From the NCBI RefSeq assembly GCF_013113715.1, contig NZ_CP053344.1:1488001-1552000 (forward strand): a stretch of DNA of 64,000 nucleotides. The letters are read 5' to 3'. The notes below the pieces were generated by a model. It saw only the letters and a program-made list of their open reading frames with translations. It did no database searches and was not told where the DNA came from. The first letter of the stretch is position 1. Each line of letters opens with the position of its first letter. The translations under genes and the position numbers were made by a program. Positions 1-7,711 of the stretch are shown here, piece by piece. Source of the stretch: Herbiconiux sp. SALV-R1 (GTDB taxonomy: Bacteria; Actinomycetota; Actinomycetes; Actinomycetales; Microbacteriaceae).

Positions 1-1043
1 ATGAGCTCGGTCGTGAGCAGCAGGTAGCCGACGCTCGACGCGCCGGCCCACACCCGGGAGCTGCCGAGCGCGGCGTCGGCCGGAACGGCGACCCGGCCCG
101 ACACGGTGCCACCCGCATCGGCGGTGAGGGTGCCGAGTGCGCGAGCCGGAGCCGACGCCGAGTGCAGGGCCACGGTGACCGTCTCACCCGCCTCGAAGCC
201 TGACGCCGAGACGGCGAGCGAGCCTCCCGGCACCGCGAGACCGTCGGTGTCGAGCTCGAGCGCTGCGATGCCGTTGATCGGCTCGCCCTCGCCCGAGACG
301 AGCAGGTAGCCGCTCTCCGCCCCGGCGGCGACGAGGTCGACCACGTCGGTGGTCGCCCAGCCGTCGGGGAGCGCGACCTCGGCGGTGATGGCGCCCTCGC
401 CGTCGGCGGTGACGGCCACCGGTGCCGCAGCCACGGCGGAGACGTCGCCGTCGCCGCGATAACGGGTCGCATTCACGAGGCTCACCGTGACCGTCTCACC
501 CGGTGCGAATCCGAGCGCGTTCACCACCACCTCGCTGCCGAGGGCGGCACTGCCCGGGGTGTACCAGGTCCACGCGGTGGGGCTGTGGTAGATCGTCGGG
601 GGTGGGGTCGGGCTCACCGTGAGGGGGAGGGCGACCGTGGTCTCCCCGCAGTCGACGGTGAGAGTGCCGCTGACCGGGCCGTCCTGACCGATCGGCAGCG
701 GGTTCTGGTCGCGGTCGACGAAGGCGTAGTCGTGATACACCCAGTACCCCTCACCGAAACCGCTCCGCTCGAGCGGGGTGGTTCCGGTCTCGCTCACGAA
801 GGCGGCATCGCCCGGCGTCGGGCACGTGCCGTCGCCCACGAAGGCCAGCGGCACCCGGCCGCCCGGCTCCACCCACGGCGACGAGAGGTACACCCCCGAC
901 GGCACCGGCGCCGTGACCGCTGCCGCAGCCGGAAGCGCCGTCACGAGACCGCCGCCGACGAGGAGCGCGGTGACCGCTGTCGACGCGAGCACCCTCCCGA
1001 TCGAACGGATGCTCGGTGAGGGGGCTCGAACGGCGCCGTTCAC
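1..1043 (-). CDS. Secreted Ig-like/adhesin-type protein, C-terminus outside window
   Basis: The frame is open from a GTG at 1043 to the window edge (about 347 codons seen). The GTG has a good AAGGAG ribosome site. Residues 1-41 look like a Sec signal peptide: a basic start, a hydrophobic stretch TAVTALLVGGGLVTA, then an Ala-rich cleavage area. The rest is a Thr/Val/Gly-rich extracellular protein with at least two copies of a module containing LGSEVVVNALGFAPGETVTV and GGSLAVSASGFEAGETVTV, as in repeated Ig-like surface proteins. A wall anchor or membrane segment cannot be judged because the 3' end is missing. Its function is unknown; a cell-surface role is inferred from signal peptide and composition. 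Confidence 0.8.
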   Translation of the reverse strand, partial: MNGAVRAPSPSIRSIGRVLASTAVTALLVGGGLVTALPAAAAVTAPVPSGVYLSSPWVEPGGRVPLAFVGDGTCPTPGDAAFVSETGTTPLERSGFGEGYWVYHDYAFVDRDQNPLPIGQDGPVSGTLTVDCGETTVALPLTVSPTPPPTIYHSPTAWTWYTPGSAALGSEVVVNALGFAPGETVTVSLVNATRYRGDGDVSAVAAAPVAVTADGEGAITAEVALPDGWATTDVVDLVAAGAESGYLLVSGEGEPINGIAALELDTDGLAVPGGSLAVSASGFEAGETVTVALHSASAPARALGTLTADAGGTVSGRVAVPADAALGSSRVWAGASSVGYLLLTTEL

Positions 1044-1291
1044 GGTCACTCCTTGTGTGCTGCGGGTCGGCGTGCCCGACCGGCGGCGCCCGATCCGAGT
1101 ATTCCAACGACCCGGCCCCGCCCTCTGCCCCCTGTTGAGGGGTGCTGCGGTGAGCGGAGCCGACCGCGCCCGGCGGCGCCCCGCGGTGCCGAGCAGCGCT
1201 CCGCTGGGCGAAACCCCGTGGTCGCGGTCTCGAGCCTCGGGAAGCGGGGGTGGAGCCGCTAGATTGAGCGCGGCGGAGGAAGGGAGGCGGC

Positions 1292-1675
1292 ATGACCGGC
1301 ATGTTCAGGTGGGTCTACGAAGTCTCGGGCCCGATCGACGGCGCACAGCAGGCGGTCGACGAGGTGCTGACGAGCGAGCAGTACGTGGTCGAGAAGCGCT
1401 CGGCCGGCGAGTGGCACGCCACCCTCGGCACCGAACCGAGCTTCCTGCAGAAGATGTTCACGAACGCCGACGAGCCGGTCATCCTGACCGTGACGTTCAC
1501 CCAGACCGGCGGCGGCGTCGAGGTCGAGCTCAAGCGCCCGACGCTCTACGGCGTGAGCGGCACGGGCCATGGCGAGGTCGCACTCGCCCACCTCGACAAG
1601 AAGTACCGGGCCACCGCTCGAGCCGTTCACGAGCGCCTCGACGGCGCCGGCATCCTGCTCAGCTCGCGCGAATAG
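1292..1675 (+). CDS. Hypothetical 127-aa protein
   Basis: ATG start preceded by GGGAGG at good spacing. The product is a soluble mixed alpha/beta protein without signal peptide, membrane segment or cysteine. I do not recognise the family. The middle (FTQTGGGVEVELKRPTLYG) suggests a beta-sheet core followed by a C-terminal helix (ALAHLDKKYRATARAVHERL). The gene stands alone, convergent with the ArsR-phosphatase gene 6 bp downstream. Coding status rests on frame length, ribosome site and normal codon use. Confidence 0.65.
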   Translation: MTGMFRWVYEVSGPIDGAQQAVDEVLTSEQYVVEKRSAGEWHATLGTEPSFLQKMFTNADEPVILTVTFTQTGGGVEVELKRPTLYGVSGTGHGEVALAHLDKKYRATARAVHERLDGAGILLSSRE

Positions 1676-1681
1676 CGTCGC

Positions 1682-2374
1682 TCAGCCGGTCGGGACGGCG
1701 CCGCGCTCCGACAGGGGGCGGATGCGTGCCGACAGACCGCGCACGCGGCGGGCGATCGTCGCGAAGGCGCTGTCGAACGCCTCCGGGGTGCCGGCGGTGG
1801 CGGGGTCGGGGATCGACCAGTGCAGGTCGTCGCGACCCACCAGCTGCTCGTGGGCGCTGTCGCACACGGTCACCACGAAGTCGTGGGGGTCGAGCACCTC
1901 GTCGACGTGCTGCGGCCGCTTGCCCTCGTCGATGCGCACACCGTGACGCGCGGCGACGGCCACCGCCCCCGGGTTCACCGAGTCGCTAGGAAGAACTCCC
2001 GCCGAGACCGCCGGGATGGGGCTGGTGTCGCGCCAGATGGCCTCGGCCAGCTGCGAGCGCGCGGAGTTCGCGGTGCACACGAACACGACTCGGCCGGGCG
2101 CATCGATATCGCTCGGCATGAGGGTGTCGAAGACCTCGTCGTGCAGCGTGATGTAACTGCGGCGCCGATCGAACTCCGAGCGGATGCGCGTGACGATAGC
2201 CGCCTTCTCCAGCACCTTGAGGTGGTGGGCGACGAGGTTCGAGCGTAGCTTCAGGAGGAGCTCGATCTCCGACGACGACAGGTCGCCGAGGGTGAGCAGG
2301 TCGACGATGCGCAGGCGGTTCGGCTCCGCGAGGGCGGCGAACACCGCGGCACGTCTCTTCAACTCCGCGGGCAT
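1682..2374 (-). CDS. ArsR-type HTH fused to low-molecular-weight phosphatase/arsenate reductase
   Basis: The roughly 230-aa product has two domains. Residues 1-90 are an ArsR-like winged helix (RAAVFAALAEPNRLRIVDLL, then LRSNLVAHHLKVLEKA). Residues about 95-230 are a low-molecular-weight tyrosine phosphatase/arsenate reductase fold with the CX5R loop in VFVCTANSARSQLAEAIW and the catalytic Asp in WSIPDPA. Proteins of this phosphatase family reduce arsenate or dephosphorylate phosphotyrosine; which applies cannot be told. The start at 2374 is preferred over an upstream ATG at 2419 because GGAGGGG sits 5 nt before it. No arsenite pump lies nearby, so an arsenic role is only a possibility. Such fusions occur in actinobacteria. 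Confidence 0.85.
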   Translation of the reverse strand: MPAELKRRAAVFAALAEPNRLRIVDLLTLGDLSSSEIELLLKLRSNLVAHHLKVLEKAAIVTRIRSEFDRRRSYITLHDEVFDTLMPSDIDAPGRVVFVCTANSARSQLAEAIWRDTSPIPAVSAGVLPSDSVNPGAVAVAARHGVRIDEGKRPQHVDEVLDPHDFVVTVCDSAHEQLVGRDDLHWSIPDPATAGTPEAFDSAFATIARRVRGLSARIRPLSERGAVPTG

Positions 2375-2533
2375 CGGACCCCTCCGAAAAATTCGCTCAA
2401 TCGCTCTTGACTCAATCATGGTAGGCAGGATCTCGACCGACCAGACGAGGTCGACGGTCTTCAGCGGATTGTCAGCCGGCGGTCACCGCGGCGAAGCTCT
2501 CGCCGCGACCAACCCGAGTTTGAGGAGCACCCC

Positions 2534-2794
2534 ATGGGTATCGGAACCGGAATCGCTCTCTTCGTGATCGGCGCCATCCTGGCGTTCGCGGTCAATGTCG
2601 ATCTGGGCGGCGTCGTCAATCTCGCCCTCATCGGGTACATCCTGATGGCCGCCGGCGTCGTCGTCTTCCTCATCAGCCTCGTGATGGTGTTCCGCCGCCG
2701 CCAGTCGGTGGCCACCACGCGTTCGGCGGTCGACCCCGCGAGCGGCGAGCAGGTGACCCGCAGCACCCGCGAGTCCGACGGCCCCTTGGTCTGA
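2534..2794 (+). CDS. DUF6458 family small membrane protein
   Basis: An 86-aa protein with two hydrophobic helices (about residues 5-22 and 28-50), a basic RRR stop-transfer cluster, then a short polar tail. The N-terminus GIGTGIALFVIGAILAFAV is characteristic of DUF6458, common in Microbacteriaceae and of unknown function. GAGGAG lies just before the ATG. The kinase gene begins 3 bp after the stop, so the two are probably co-transcribed and translationally linked. Confidence 0.8.
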   Translation: MGIGTGIALFVIGAILAFAVNVDLGGVVNLALIGYILMAAGVVVFLISLVMVFRRRQSVATTRSAVDPASGEQVTRSTRESDGPLV

Positions 2795-2797
2795 TCG

Positions 2798-4240
2798 GTG
2801 TCGATCGCTCTTCCCGAGAGCTCCCCGACCACCGGCGAGCTGCTCGACGGCCGCTACCTCCTCGACTCGCGCATCGGGTCGGGAGGGATGGGCGTGGTGT
2901 ATCGCGCCCGCGACGAGACGCTCGGCCGCACCGTCGCCGTGAAGGTCTTCCGCGAGTCGGCGGTCGAAGACGCGCGCACCACCACCGAGATGCGCTTCCT
3001 CGCCTCGCTCAACCACGCGGCGCTCGTGACGCTGTACGACGCGCAGATGGCGGGTGACCGACCGCACTACCTCGTGATGGAGTGCGTCGAGGGCCCGACG
3101 CTGCGCCAGCGTCTCGAGCGCGGTGCGCTCGGCCGCAAGGAGGCCGCCACCATGGCGCGCGACCTGGCCGAGGCCCTGCACGTCGTGCACCAGTCCGGCA
3201 TCGTGCATCGCGACATCAAGCCGTCGAACGTGCTGCTGCGGCCCTCCCACCTGCCGGGGGAGGAGTACCGGGCGAAGCTCGCCGACTTCGGCATCGCCCT
3301 GCTCGTCGACGCCACGCGGCTCACCGCCCCCGGCACCCTCATCGGTACCGCGGCGTACCTCAGCCCCGAGCAGGTGCGCGGGGCTGCGGCGACCCCCGCA
3401 TCCGACGTGTACTCGCTCGGGCTGGTGCTGCTCGAAGCGCTGACCGGAGAGCGCGCCTTCCCGCAGACGGCGACCCACGAGACCGCCCTGGCGCGGCTGA
3501 GCCGGGACCCGGTGGTTCCCGGGTCGCTCGGCTACGGGTGGAAGTCGCTGCTGTCGGCGATGACGGCGCGCGAGCCCTCTGCACGCCCGTCGGCGCTCGA
3601 CGTGGTGGTCGCTGCGGGCGAACTCATGAGCGGGGTGGAGAGCGACCCGACCGCGACCGGGGCGATCGACCTCGACGCGACGATGGTGCTCGCCGATCCG
3701 ACGGCGCACCAGCCGATCGCGCGCGTCGAACCGGTCGCGGCGGTGCCTGCGCCGGAACCCACGGCGGTGCCGTCGACCCACGTGTCGGAGACTGCGCCCA
3801 AGGGTCGCAAGCGCTGGGTGACGATGACCCTCGCCGCCTCGGCGCTGGTGTTCCTGGCGGTGGTGGGCGTCTCGCTCGCGGCTCTGGGGGCGTCGTCGGC
3901 GCCCTCGGCCCCCGCACAGGTGGAGGGGACCGAGCCCGCACAGCAGCCGGACGCGGTCGTGCCCGTCGATGACGTGCAGCCGGCCGACACGGAACCCGTC
4001 GTCGAAGACGCCCCTGCCGACGACACCCCCGCCGAGGTCGTCGTGCCCGAAGACACCCAGCCGGTGGTCGACGCGCCCGTCGACTCCGGAGACACCGGGC
4101 CTGGTGCCGGCGATGGCGGCGCGAACGAGAACAAGGGCCCGGGCAACAACAACGGCAACGGGAACGGTGGCGGCAACGGGAACGGCAACAGCGGCCCCGG
4201 CAACAACAACGGCAACGGCAACGGCAACGGCAAGAAATAG
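2798..4240 (+). CDS. Membrane Ser/Thr protein kinase (Hanks type) with Asn/Gly-rich outer tail
   Basis: 480 aa. Residues about 20-275 form a complete Hanks kinase: glycine loop GSGGMGVVY (27-35), ATP lysine K49 in VAVK, catalytic loop HRDIKPSN (137-144), DFG (163-165) and an APE-like SPEQ. A TM helix follows at about 342-363. The outer part has no PASTA domain; instead there is an acidic Pro/Val linker (about 370-430) and a tail made almost only of Asn and Gly. It is thus a bitopic kinase with an unusual low-complexity exterior rather than a PknB-type muropeptide sensor. The GTG start 3 bp after the DUF6458 gene has no strong ribosome site, so translational coupling is likely. Confidence 0.92.
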   Translation: MSIALPESSPTTGELLDGRYLLDSRIGSGGMGVVYRARDETLGRTVAVKVFRESAVEDARTTTEMRFLASLNHAALVTLYDAQMAGDRPHYLVMECVEGPTLRQRLERGALGRKEAATMARDLAEALHVVHQSGIVHRDIKPSNVLLRPSHLPGEEYRAKLADFGIALLVDATRLTAPGTLIGTAAYLSPEQVRGAAATPASDVYSLGLVLLEALTGERAFPQTATHETALARLSRDPVVPGSLGYGWKSLLSAMTAREPSARPSALDVVVAAGELMSGVESDPTATGAIDLDATMVLADPTAHQPIARVEPVAAVPAPEPTAVPSTHVSETAPKGRKRWVTMTLAASALVFLAVVGVSLAALGASSAPSAPAQVEGTEPAQQPDAVVPVDDVQPADTEPVVEDAPADDTPAEVVVPEDTQPVVDAPVDSGDTGPGAGDGGANENKGPGNNNGNGNGGGNGNGNSGPGNNNGNGNGNGKK

Positions 4241-4304
4241 GACTTCCGCCCACCAGGCGGCAGGGCGGCCCCCGAGGCCGTCGTATCAATAAAGGAGATG
4301 CACC

Positions 4305-4469
4305 ATGAACATCCTGCTCATCATCATCGCGGTCATCGCGATCGTCCTCCTGTTCACGGGAGGTTTCGTCTCCTCGCTGAACTTCCTGCTCTGGGTGGGG
4401 CTCATCCTGCTCGTGCTGGCGGTGATCGTCTTCCTGGTGCGACTGCTCACCGGAAACCGCCGCGTCTGA
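4305..4469 (+). CDS. 54-aa double-spanning membrane peptide
   Basis: A short gene with a strong AAAGGAG site 7 nt before ATG. It encodes two hydrophobic helices (MNILLIIIAVIAIVLLFTGG and LLWVGLILLVLAVIVFLVRL) joined by a short loop, ending in basic NRRV. It sits between the kinase and an SRPBCC gene on the same strand. The family is not recognised with certainty; the pattern resembles small hydrophobic actinobacterial membrane proteins of unknown function. Confidence 0.75.
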   Translation: MNILLIIIAVIAIVLLFTGGFVSSLNFLLWVGLILLVLAVIVFLVRLLTGNRRV

Positions 4470-4491
4470 CCGACGGGCGAGAGGGTTCCAC

Positions 4492-4971
4492 ATGGCACGC
4501 GCACAGCACTCCGAGACGATCCACGCGCCGATCGCCGCCGTCTACCAGCAATGGCTCGACGTCGAGGCGTTCCCGCGGTTCGTGCTGGCAGTGCGTGAGG
4601 TCTCCGTCACGGCGGAGCTCTACAGCCACTGGACCCTCTCGCTCGCAGGTATCGAGCGCGAGTTCGACATCGAGATCGTCGAACAGGCGCCCGAACGACG
4701 CGTCTCCTGGCGCAGCATCACGGGCGAACCCGCCCATACCGCCGGCGCCGACTTCACCGAAGACGCCGACGACCGCACCACCGTCACCGTCACCCTCGAG
4801 TGGACCCCCGACGGCCCGGCCGAACGCAGCGCCGCGCTGCTGAAGGCCGACACCCACGCCCTGCGCACGGCCCTCCGCGGCTTCAAGCGCTACGTCGAGC
4901 AGCACGGCGGCCCCTCCGGCCACTCCCACGTCGTCGTGCAGCCCCTGGACGCCGACCCCTCGGCGAACTGA
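4492..4971 (+). CDS. SRPBCC (START-like) family protein
   Basis: 159 aa. The start SETIHAPIAAVYQQWLDVEAFPRFV and the later VSWRSITGEP...VTVTLEWTP...LKRYVEQH pattern match the SRPBCC/polyketide-cyclase-like fold, a hydrophobic-cavity binding domain. Such proteins are often called coenzyme Q-binding or cyclase-like without known ligand. No signal peptide; cytoplasmic. It lies 22 bp after the 54-aa membrane peptide, so it may be the last gene of the kinase group. Confidence 0.8.
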   Translation: MARAQHSETIHAPIAAVYQQWLDVEAFPRFVLAVREVSVTAELYSHWTLSLAGIEREFDIEIVEQAPERRVSWRSITGEPAHTAGADFTEDADDRTTVTVTLEWTPDGPAERSAALLKADTHALRTALRGFKRYVEQHGGPSGHSHVVVQPLDADPSAN

Positions 4972-5044
4972 CCCGGCGGTCGATCCACCCCCCGCCGCAT
5001 CCACCCCCGCGCCGGTCGGTGAGACATCGGTCTCTGCGCCCGTC

Positions 5045-5668
5045 TCAGCCCGCGCTGCCGTCCGTCAGCTGCATCGGACACTCGCCCGCCGCGTCTGCGA
5101 TCAGCTCGAAGTGCCAGGGCTCGTTCGTATACACCTGGCAGAGGCCGAACTCGCCGCCGAAGCGGTTGAGCCAGTCCATCGCGTCGGCGGTCTCGAGATC
5201 GACCGCCTCGCCCGTCACGTGCTTCGAGTCGTCGCCGCGCTTCACCCAGCGTGCGGCCTCAGACTCGCTGCCGTACTTCTGCACGGCGAGGCGGAACAGT
5301 TCCTGCTGGTAACGGAGACTCCGCCAGCCGTCGACGAAGGTGAACTGCAGCCCGCGGTCGGCCAGGGCGGCGGCCTCGGCACGCTCGAGCGCGTCGCGCA
5401 GTTCGGGCGCCAGCCCGGTCATGGCCGCGACGTCGTCGCCGAGCGACACCGACTCGCCGAACGGCACCACCCCGTCGTCGGCCCCGAGCTCGCCGTCGGC
5501 GACGCCCTGCCCCGGCTGCGCCTCGACCAGGGGAGCGGATGCGGGCCCCGGCCCCGCGGTCACCGTGCCACTACAGGAGGCCAGCAGCACCGCGACACCG
5601 AGGGCGACCGCCGCAAGCGCGGTGCGCCGGGCGGGTCGGCTGGAAGAACGGGGATGGAGCGGGAACAT
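5045..5668 (-). CDS. Lipoprotein D,D-carboxypeptidase, peptidase M15B (VanY-like)
   Basis: About 207 aa. A lipobox LLASC near residue 32 predicts a lipid-anchored extracellular protein. The catalytic domain shows the M15 zinc-site motifs SKHVTGEAVDL (His and Asp ligands) and EPWHFEL (catalytic Glu region and last His ligand). M15B enzymes remove the terminal D-Ala from peptidoglycan stem peptides. The start at 5668 is chosen because GAAAGGATC precedes it; a longer frame to 5740 lacks one. It lies downstream of the alr-ddl-kinase-regulator operon on the same strand, which suggests a shared job in setting the peptide terminus, as in glycopeptide-resistance loci. Confidence 0.9.
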   Translation of the reverse strand: MFPLHPRSSSRPARRTALAAVALGVAVLLASCSGTVTAGPGPASAPLVEAQPGQGVADGELGADDGVVPFGESVSLGDDVAAMTGLAPELRDALERAEAAALADRGLQFTFVDGWRSLRYQQELFRLAVQKYGSESEAARWVKRGDDSKHVTGEAVDLETADAMDWLNRFGGEFGLCQVYTNEPWHFELIADAAGECPMQLTDGSAG

Positions 5669-5718
5669 GGGGATCCTTTCGGTCCCTTCCAGCCTCGCCA
5701 CCGGGCCGCCCGCGGGGA

Positions 5719-5735
5719 TCGGCACGAGGTGCCGA
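5719..5735 (-). terminator. Perfect hairpin between response regulator and VanY-like gene
   Basis: TCGGCAC-GAG-GTGCCGA: 7-bp perfect arms with a 3-nt loop. It lies in the 126-bp gap after the response regulator stop (5795) and before the carboxypeptidase start. There is no clear T-run, so it may attenuate rather than end transcription, or be an RNA processing or binding site. Confidence 0.45.
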
Positions 5736-5794
5736 CCCACCCGACCGAGGTCCCGGCCGCCTCCACCTCGAGGGCCGGCGAGCGGGGGACCCGG

Positions 5795-6457
5795 CTAGAC
5801 CAGCTCGTGCCGGTGCGCGAACACCACGAGCTGCACCCGGTCGCGCAGTCCGAGCTTGCGCAGCACCGCTCCCACGTGCGTCTTCACCGTCGACTCGCTG
5901 GTGTACAGGCGCGCCGCCACCTCGCTGTTCGACGCGCCGCGGGCGACCGCGTCGAACACCTCCCGCTCCTTGTCGGTGAGCGTGTCGAACTCGGGCGGTG
6001 GGGGAGCCGACTCCCGGAACCCGCTCACCAGCAGCGTCGACAGCGCCTGAGGGGCCAGCACCGCATTGCCGGCGTGCACGGTGCGGATGGCGTCGATCAG
6101 CATCGCAGGGGTCGCATCCTTCACCAGGAAGCCGCTCGCCCCGTGCCGGATCGCGGTCGCTGCGCGGTCGTCGAGATCGAAGGTGGTGAGCACGAGAACC
6201 CGCACCGGCGTCGAGCGTGCCGCCGTGGCCTCGGGGAGGAAGATGCGACGCGTCGCCTCCACGCCGTCGAGTTCGGGCATCCGGATGTCCATCAGCACCA
6301 CGTCGGGCTCGAGCGCGGTAACGCGCTCGACCGCCTCGAACCCGTCGCCGGCGGTGCCGACCACCTCGAGGCCGTCCTGTGCGTCGACGATGACGCGCAT
6401 CCCTTCTCGGAACAGCTCCTGGTCGTCGACGAGGAGCACACGGATCGGCGCGCTCAC
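5795..6457 (-). CDS. NarL/LuxR-family response regulator
   Basis: 220 aa. Receiver domain with acidic pair DDQ near residue 10, phosphoacceptor Asp in LMDIRMPELDG, and conserved Lys in GFLVKDATP. The C-terminus is a LuxR/NarL helix-turn-helix (LTDKEREVFDAVARGASNSEVAARLYTSE region, VKTHVGAVLRKLGLRDRVQ). The GTG start at 6457 overlaps the kinase stop by 4 nt, so this is the cognate partner of that kinase. Target genes are not known; the operon itself (alr, ddl) and the downstream VanY-like gene are the obvious candidates. Confidence 0.93.
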   Translation of the reverse strand: MSAPIRVLLVDDQELFREGMRVIVDAQDGLEVVGTAGDGFEAVERVTALEPDVVLMDIRMPELDGVEATRRIFLPEATAARSTPVRVLVLTTFDLDDRAATAIRHGASGFLVKDATPAMLIDAIRTVHAGNAVLAPQALSTLLVSGFRESAPPPPEFDTLTDKEREVFDAVARGASNSEVAARLYTSESTVKTHVGAVLRKLGLRDRVQLVVFAHRHELV

Positions 6458-7710
6458 ACCCGCACCGCCGGATAGGGGGCGCCCGCGCGCAGCGGCAGCA
6501 CGGCGGTGACGACGAACGACCCGTCGACCCCGGTCGACACCAGCAGCGACCCACCGACCGACTCGACCCTGCGGCGCATGCCGGGCAGGCCCTCGCCTCC
6601 CGGGTGGCCGGCGTCGCCGGGTGCCGGCGCGTCGCCTGGCTGGTTGGTGACCGTGAGCCGCAGCAGGTCGCCCCACTCGCGGTGCACCGCCACCACGGAG
6701 TCGCGGCGCCCGTGCTTCAGCGCGTTGGTGAGCATCTCCTGCAGCACCCGGAACGCGACGGTCGCGAGCTCAGGCGGGAGCGGGCGCACCACCCCCGTGT
6801 CGGCCACCACGATCGACAGCCCGCTCTCGCGGGTGGACGAGATGAGCGCGTCGAGATCGGTCGGATGGCCCGTCGTGCCGTCGGGCGAGGAGAGCACGGC
6901 GCGCACCTCCTGAAGGGAGGATCGCGCCGACCGCGCGATCGTGGCCATCGTGGCCTTCAGCGCCTCCGGCTTCGAGTCGTCGAGGAACTGCGCCGACTCG
7001 GCCTGGGCGAGGATGACGGTGAGCGAGTGCCCCACCACGTCGTGCACGTCTCGGGCGAGCCGCGCCTGGTTCTCGCGCAGGGTCGCGATCTCGGCCATGC
7101 GCTCGCGCTCGACCGCGGCCCGCGCCGCGGCGCTCTCCGCCTCGGCCTGCGACCGCTGCGAGCGACGGGCGGCACCCCAGTAGCGCGTGACCAGGCCCGC
7201 GAGCCAGGGCAGCGCGAGCACGCTCAGGATGAGCGGCAGCACGAACACCGGCCAGGCGATGCCCGCATCGACGAGCGGCACGATGAGGTTGCGGGCGATG
7301 CGCGTCTGCCAGAGCGTGTAGGCGAGGGAGTTGATGTAGAGGAACGAGATGACGGCGGCGATCGGGATGGAGATGCCCGACACCCAGAGCAGCACCGTCG
7401 ACCCCCAGCGGGCGATGCCGAAGGCCACGCCGACCACGGCGATCTGCACCAGCAGCACGTCGGTCGTGGTCGCCGCCTGCAGGATGAGCAGGGCCCAGAG
7501 CACGCCGAACGACAGCCACGGGGCGCGGCGCATCGCCGCGACGGCCGTCGCGGTTCCCAGCACCGCCACCGCCTGCACAAGCGCGGGTCCCGAGCCGTAG
7601 CCCGAGAGGTTCGTCGACACCGCCTCGATGCCGCCGACGACGAGCACCCCGACCGCCACGAGCAGTTCGGGAGCCCGGGCGAGGTGGCTCGGCTGCACTC
7701 TCATCGTCAC
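6454..7710 (-). CDS. HisKA_3-type membrane sensor histidine kinase
   Basis: About 418 aa. The N-terminal half has five or six hydrophobic helices with very short loops, so the signal is probably sensed in or near the membrane. A coiled region rich in Ala/Glu/Arg follows, then the HisKA_3 motif ARDVHDVVGHSLTVILAQAE with the phosphorylated His, and an ATPase domain (LQEMLTNALKHGR, GEGLPGMRRRV). This architecture is typical of NarL-family kinases such as DesK or LiaS types. The GTG at 7710 has GGAG 5 nt upstream; ATG at 7704 is the alternative. The gene starts 1 bp after the ddl stop. Confidence 0.9.
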   Translation of the reverse strand: MTMRVQPSHLARAPELLVAVGVLVVGGIEAVSTNLSGYGSGPALVQAVAVLGTATAVAAMRRAPWLSFGVLWALLILQAATTTDVLLVQIAVVGVAFGIARWGSTVLLWVSGISIPIAAVISFLYINSLAYTLWQTRIARNLIVPLVDAGIAWPVFVLPLILSVLALPWLAGLVTRYWGAARRSQRSQAEAESAAARAAVERERMAEIATLRENQARLARDVHDVVGHSLTVILAQAESAQFLDDSKPEALKATMATIARSARSSLQEVRAVLSSPDGTTGHPTDLDALISSTRESGLSIVVADTGVVRPLPPELATVAFRVLQEMLTNALKHGRRDSVVAVHREWGDLLRLTVTNQPGDAPAPGDAGHPGGEGLPGMRRRVESVGGSLLVSTGVDGSFVVTAVLPLRAGAPYPAVRV

Positions 7711-7711
7711 A

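Noticed and set aside
4130-4240. Asn/Gly codon repeat at the kinase 3' end as a separate repeat element
   Set aside because: It is irregular low-complexity coding sequence inside the kinase frame, not a distinct DNA repeat.
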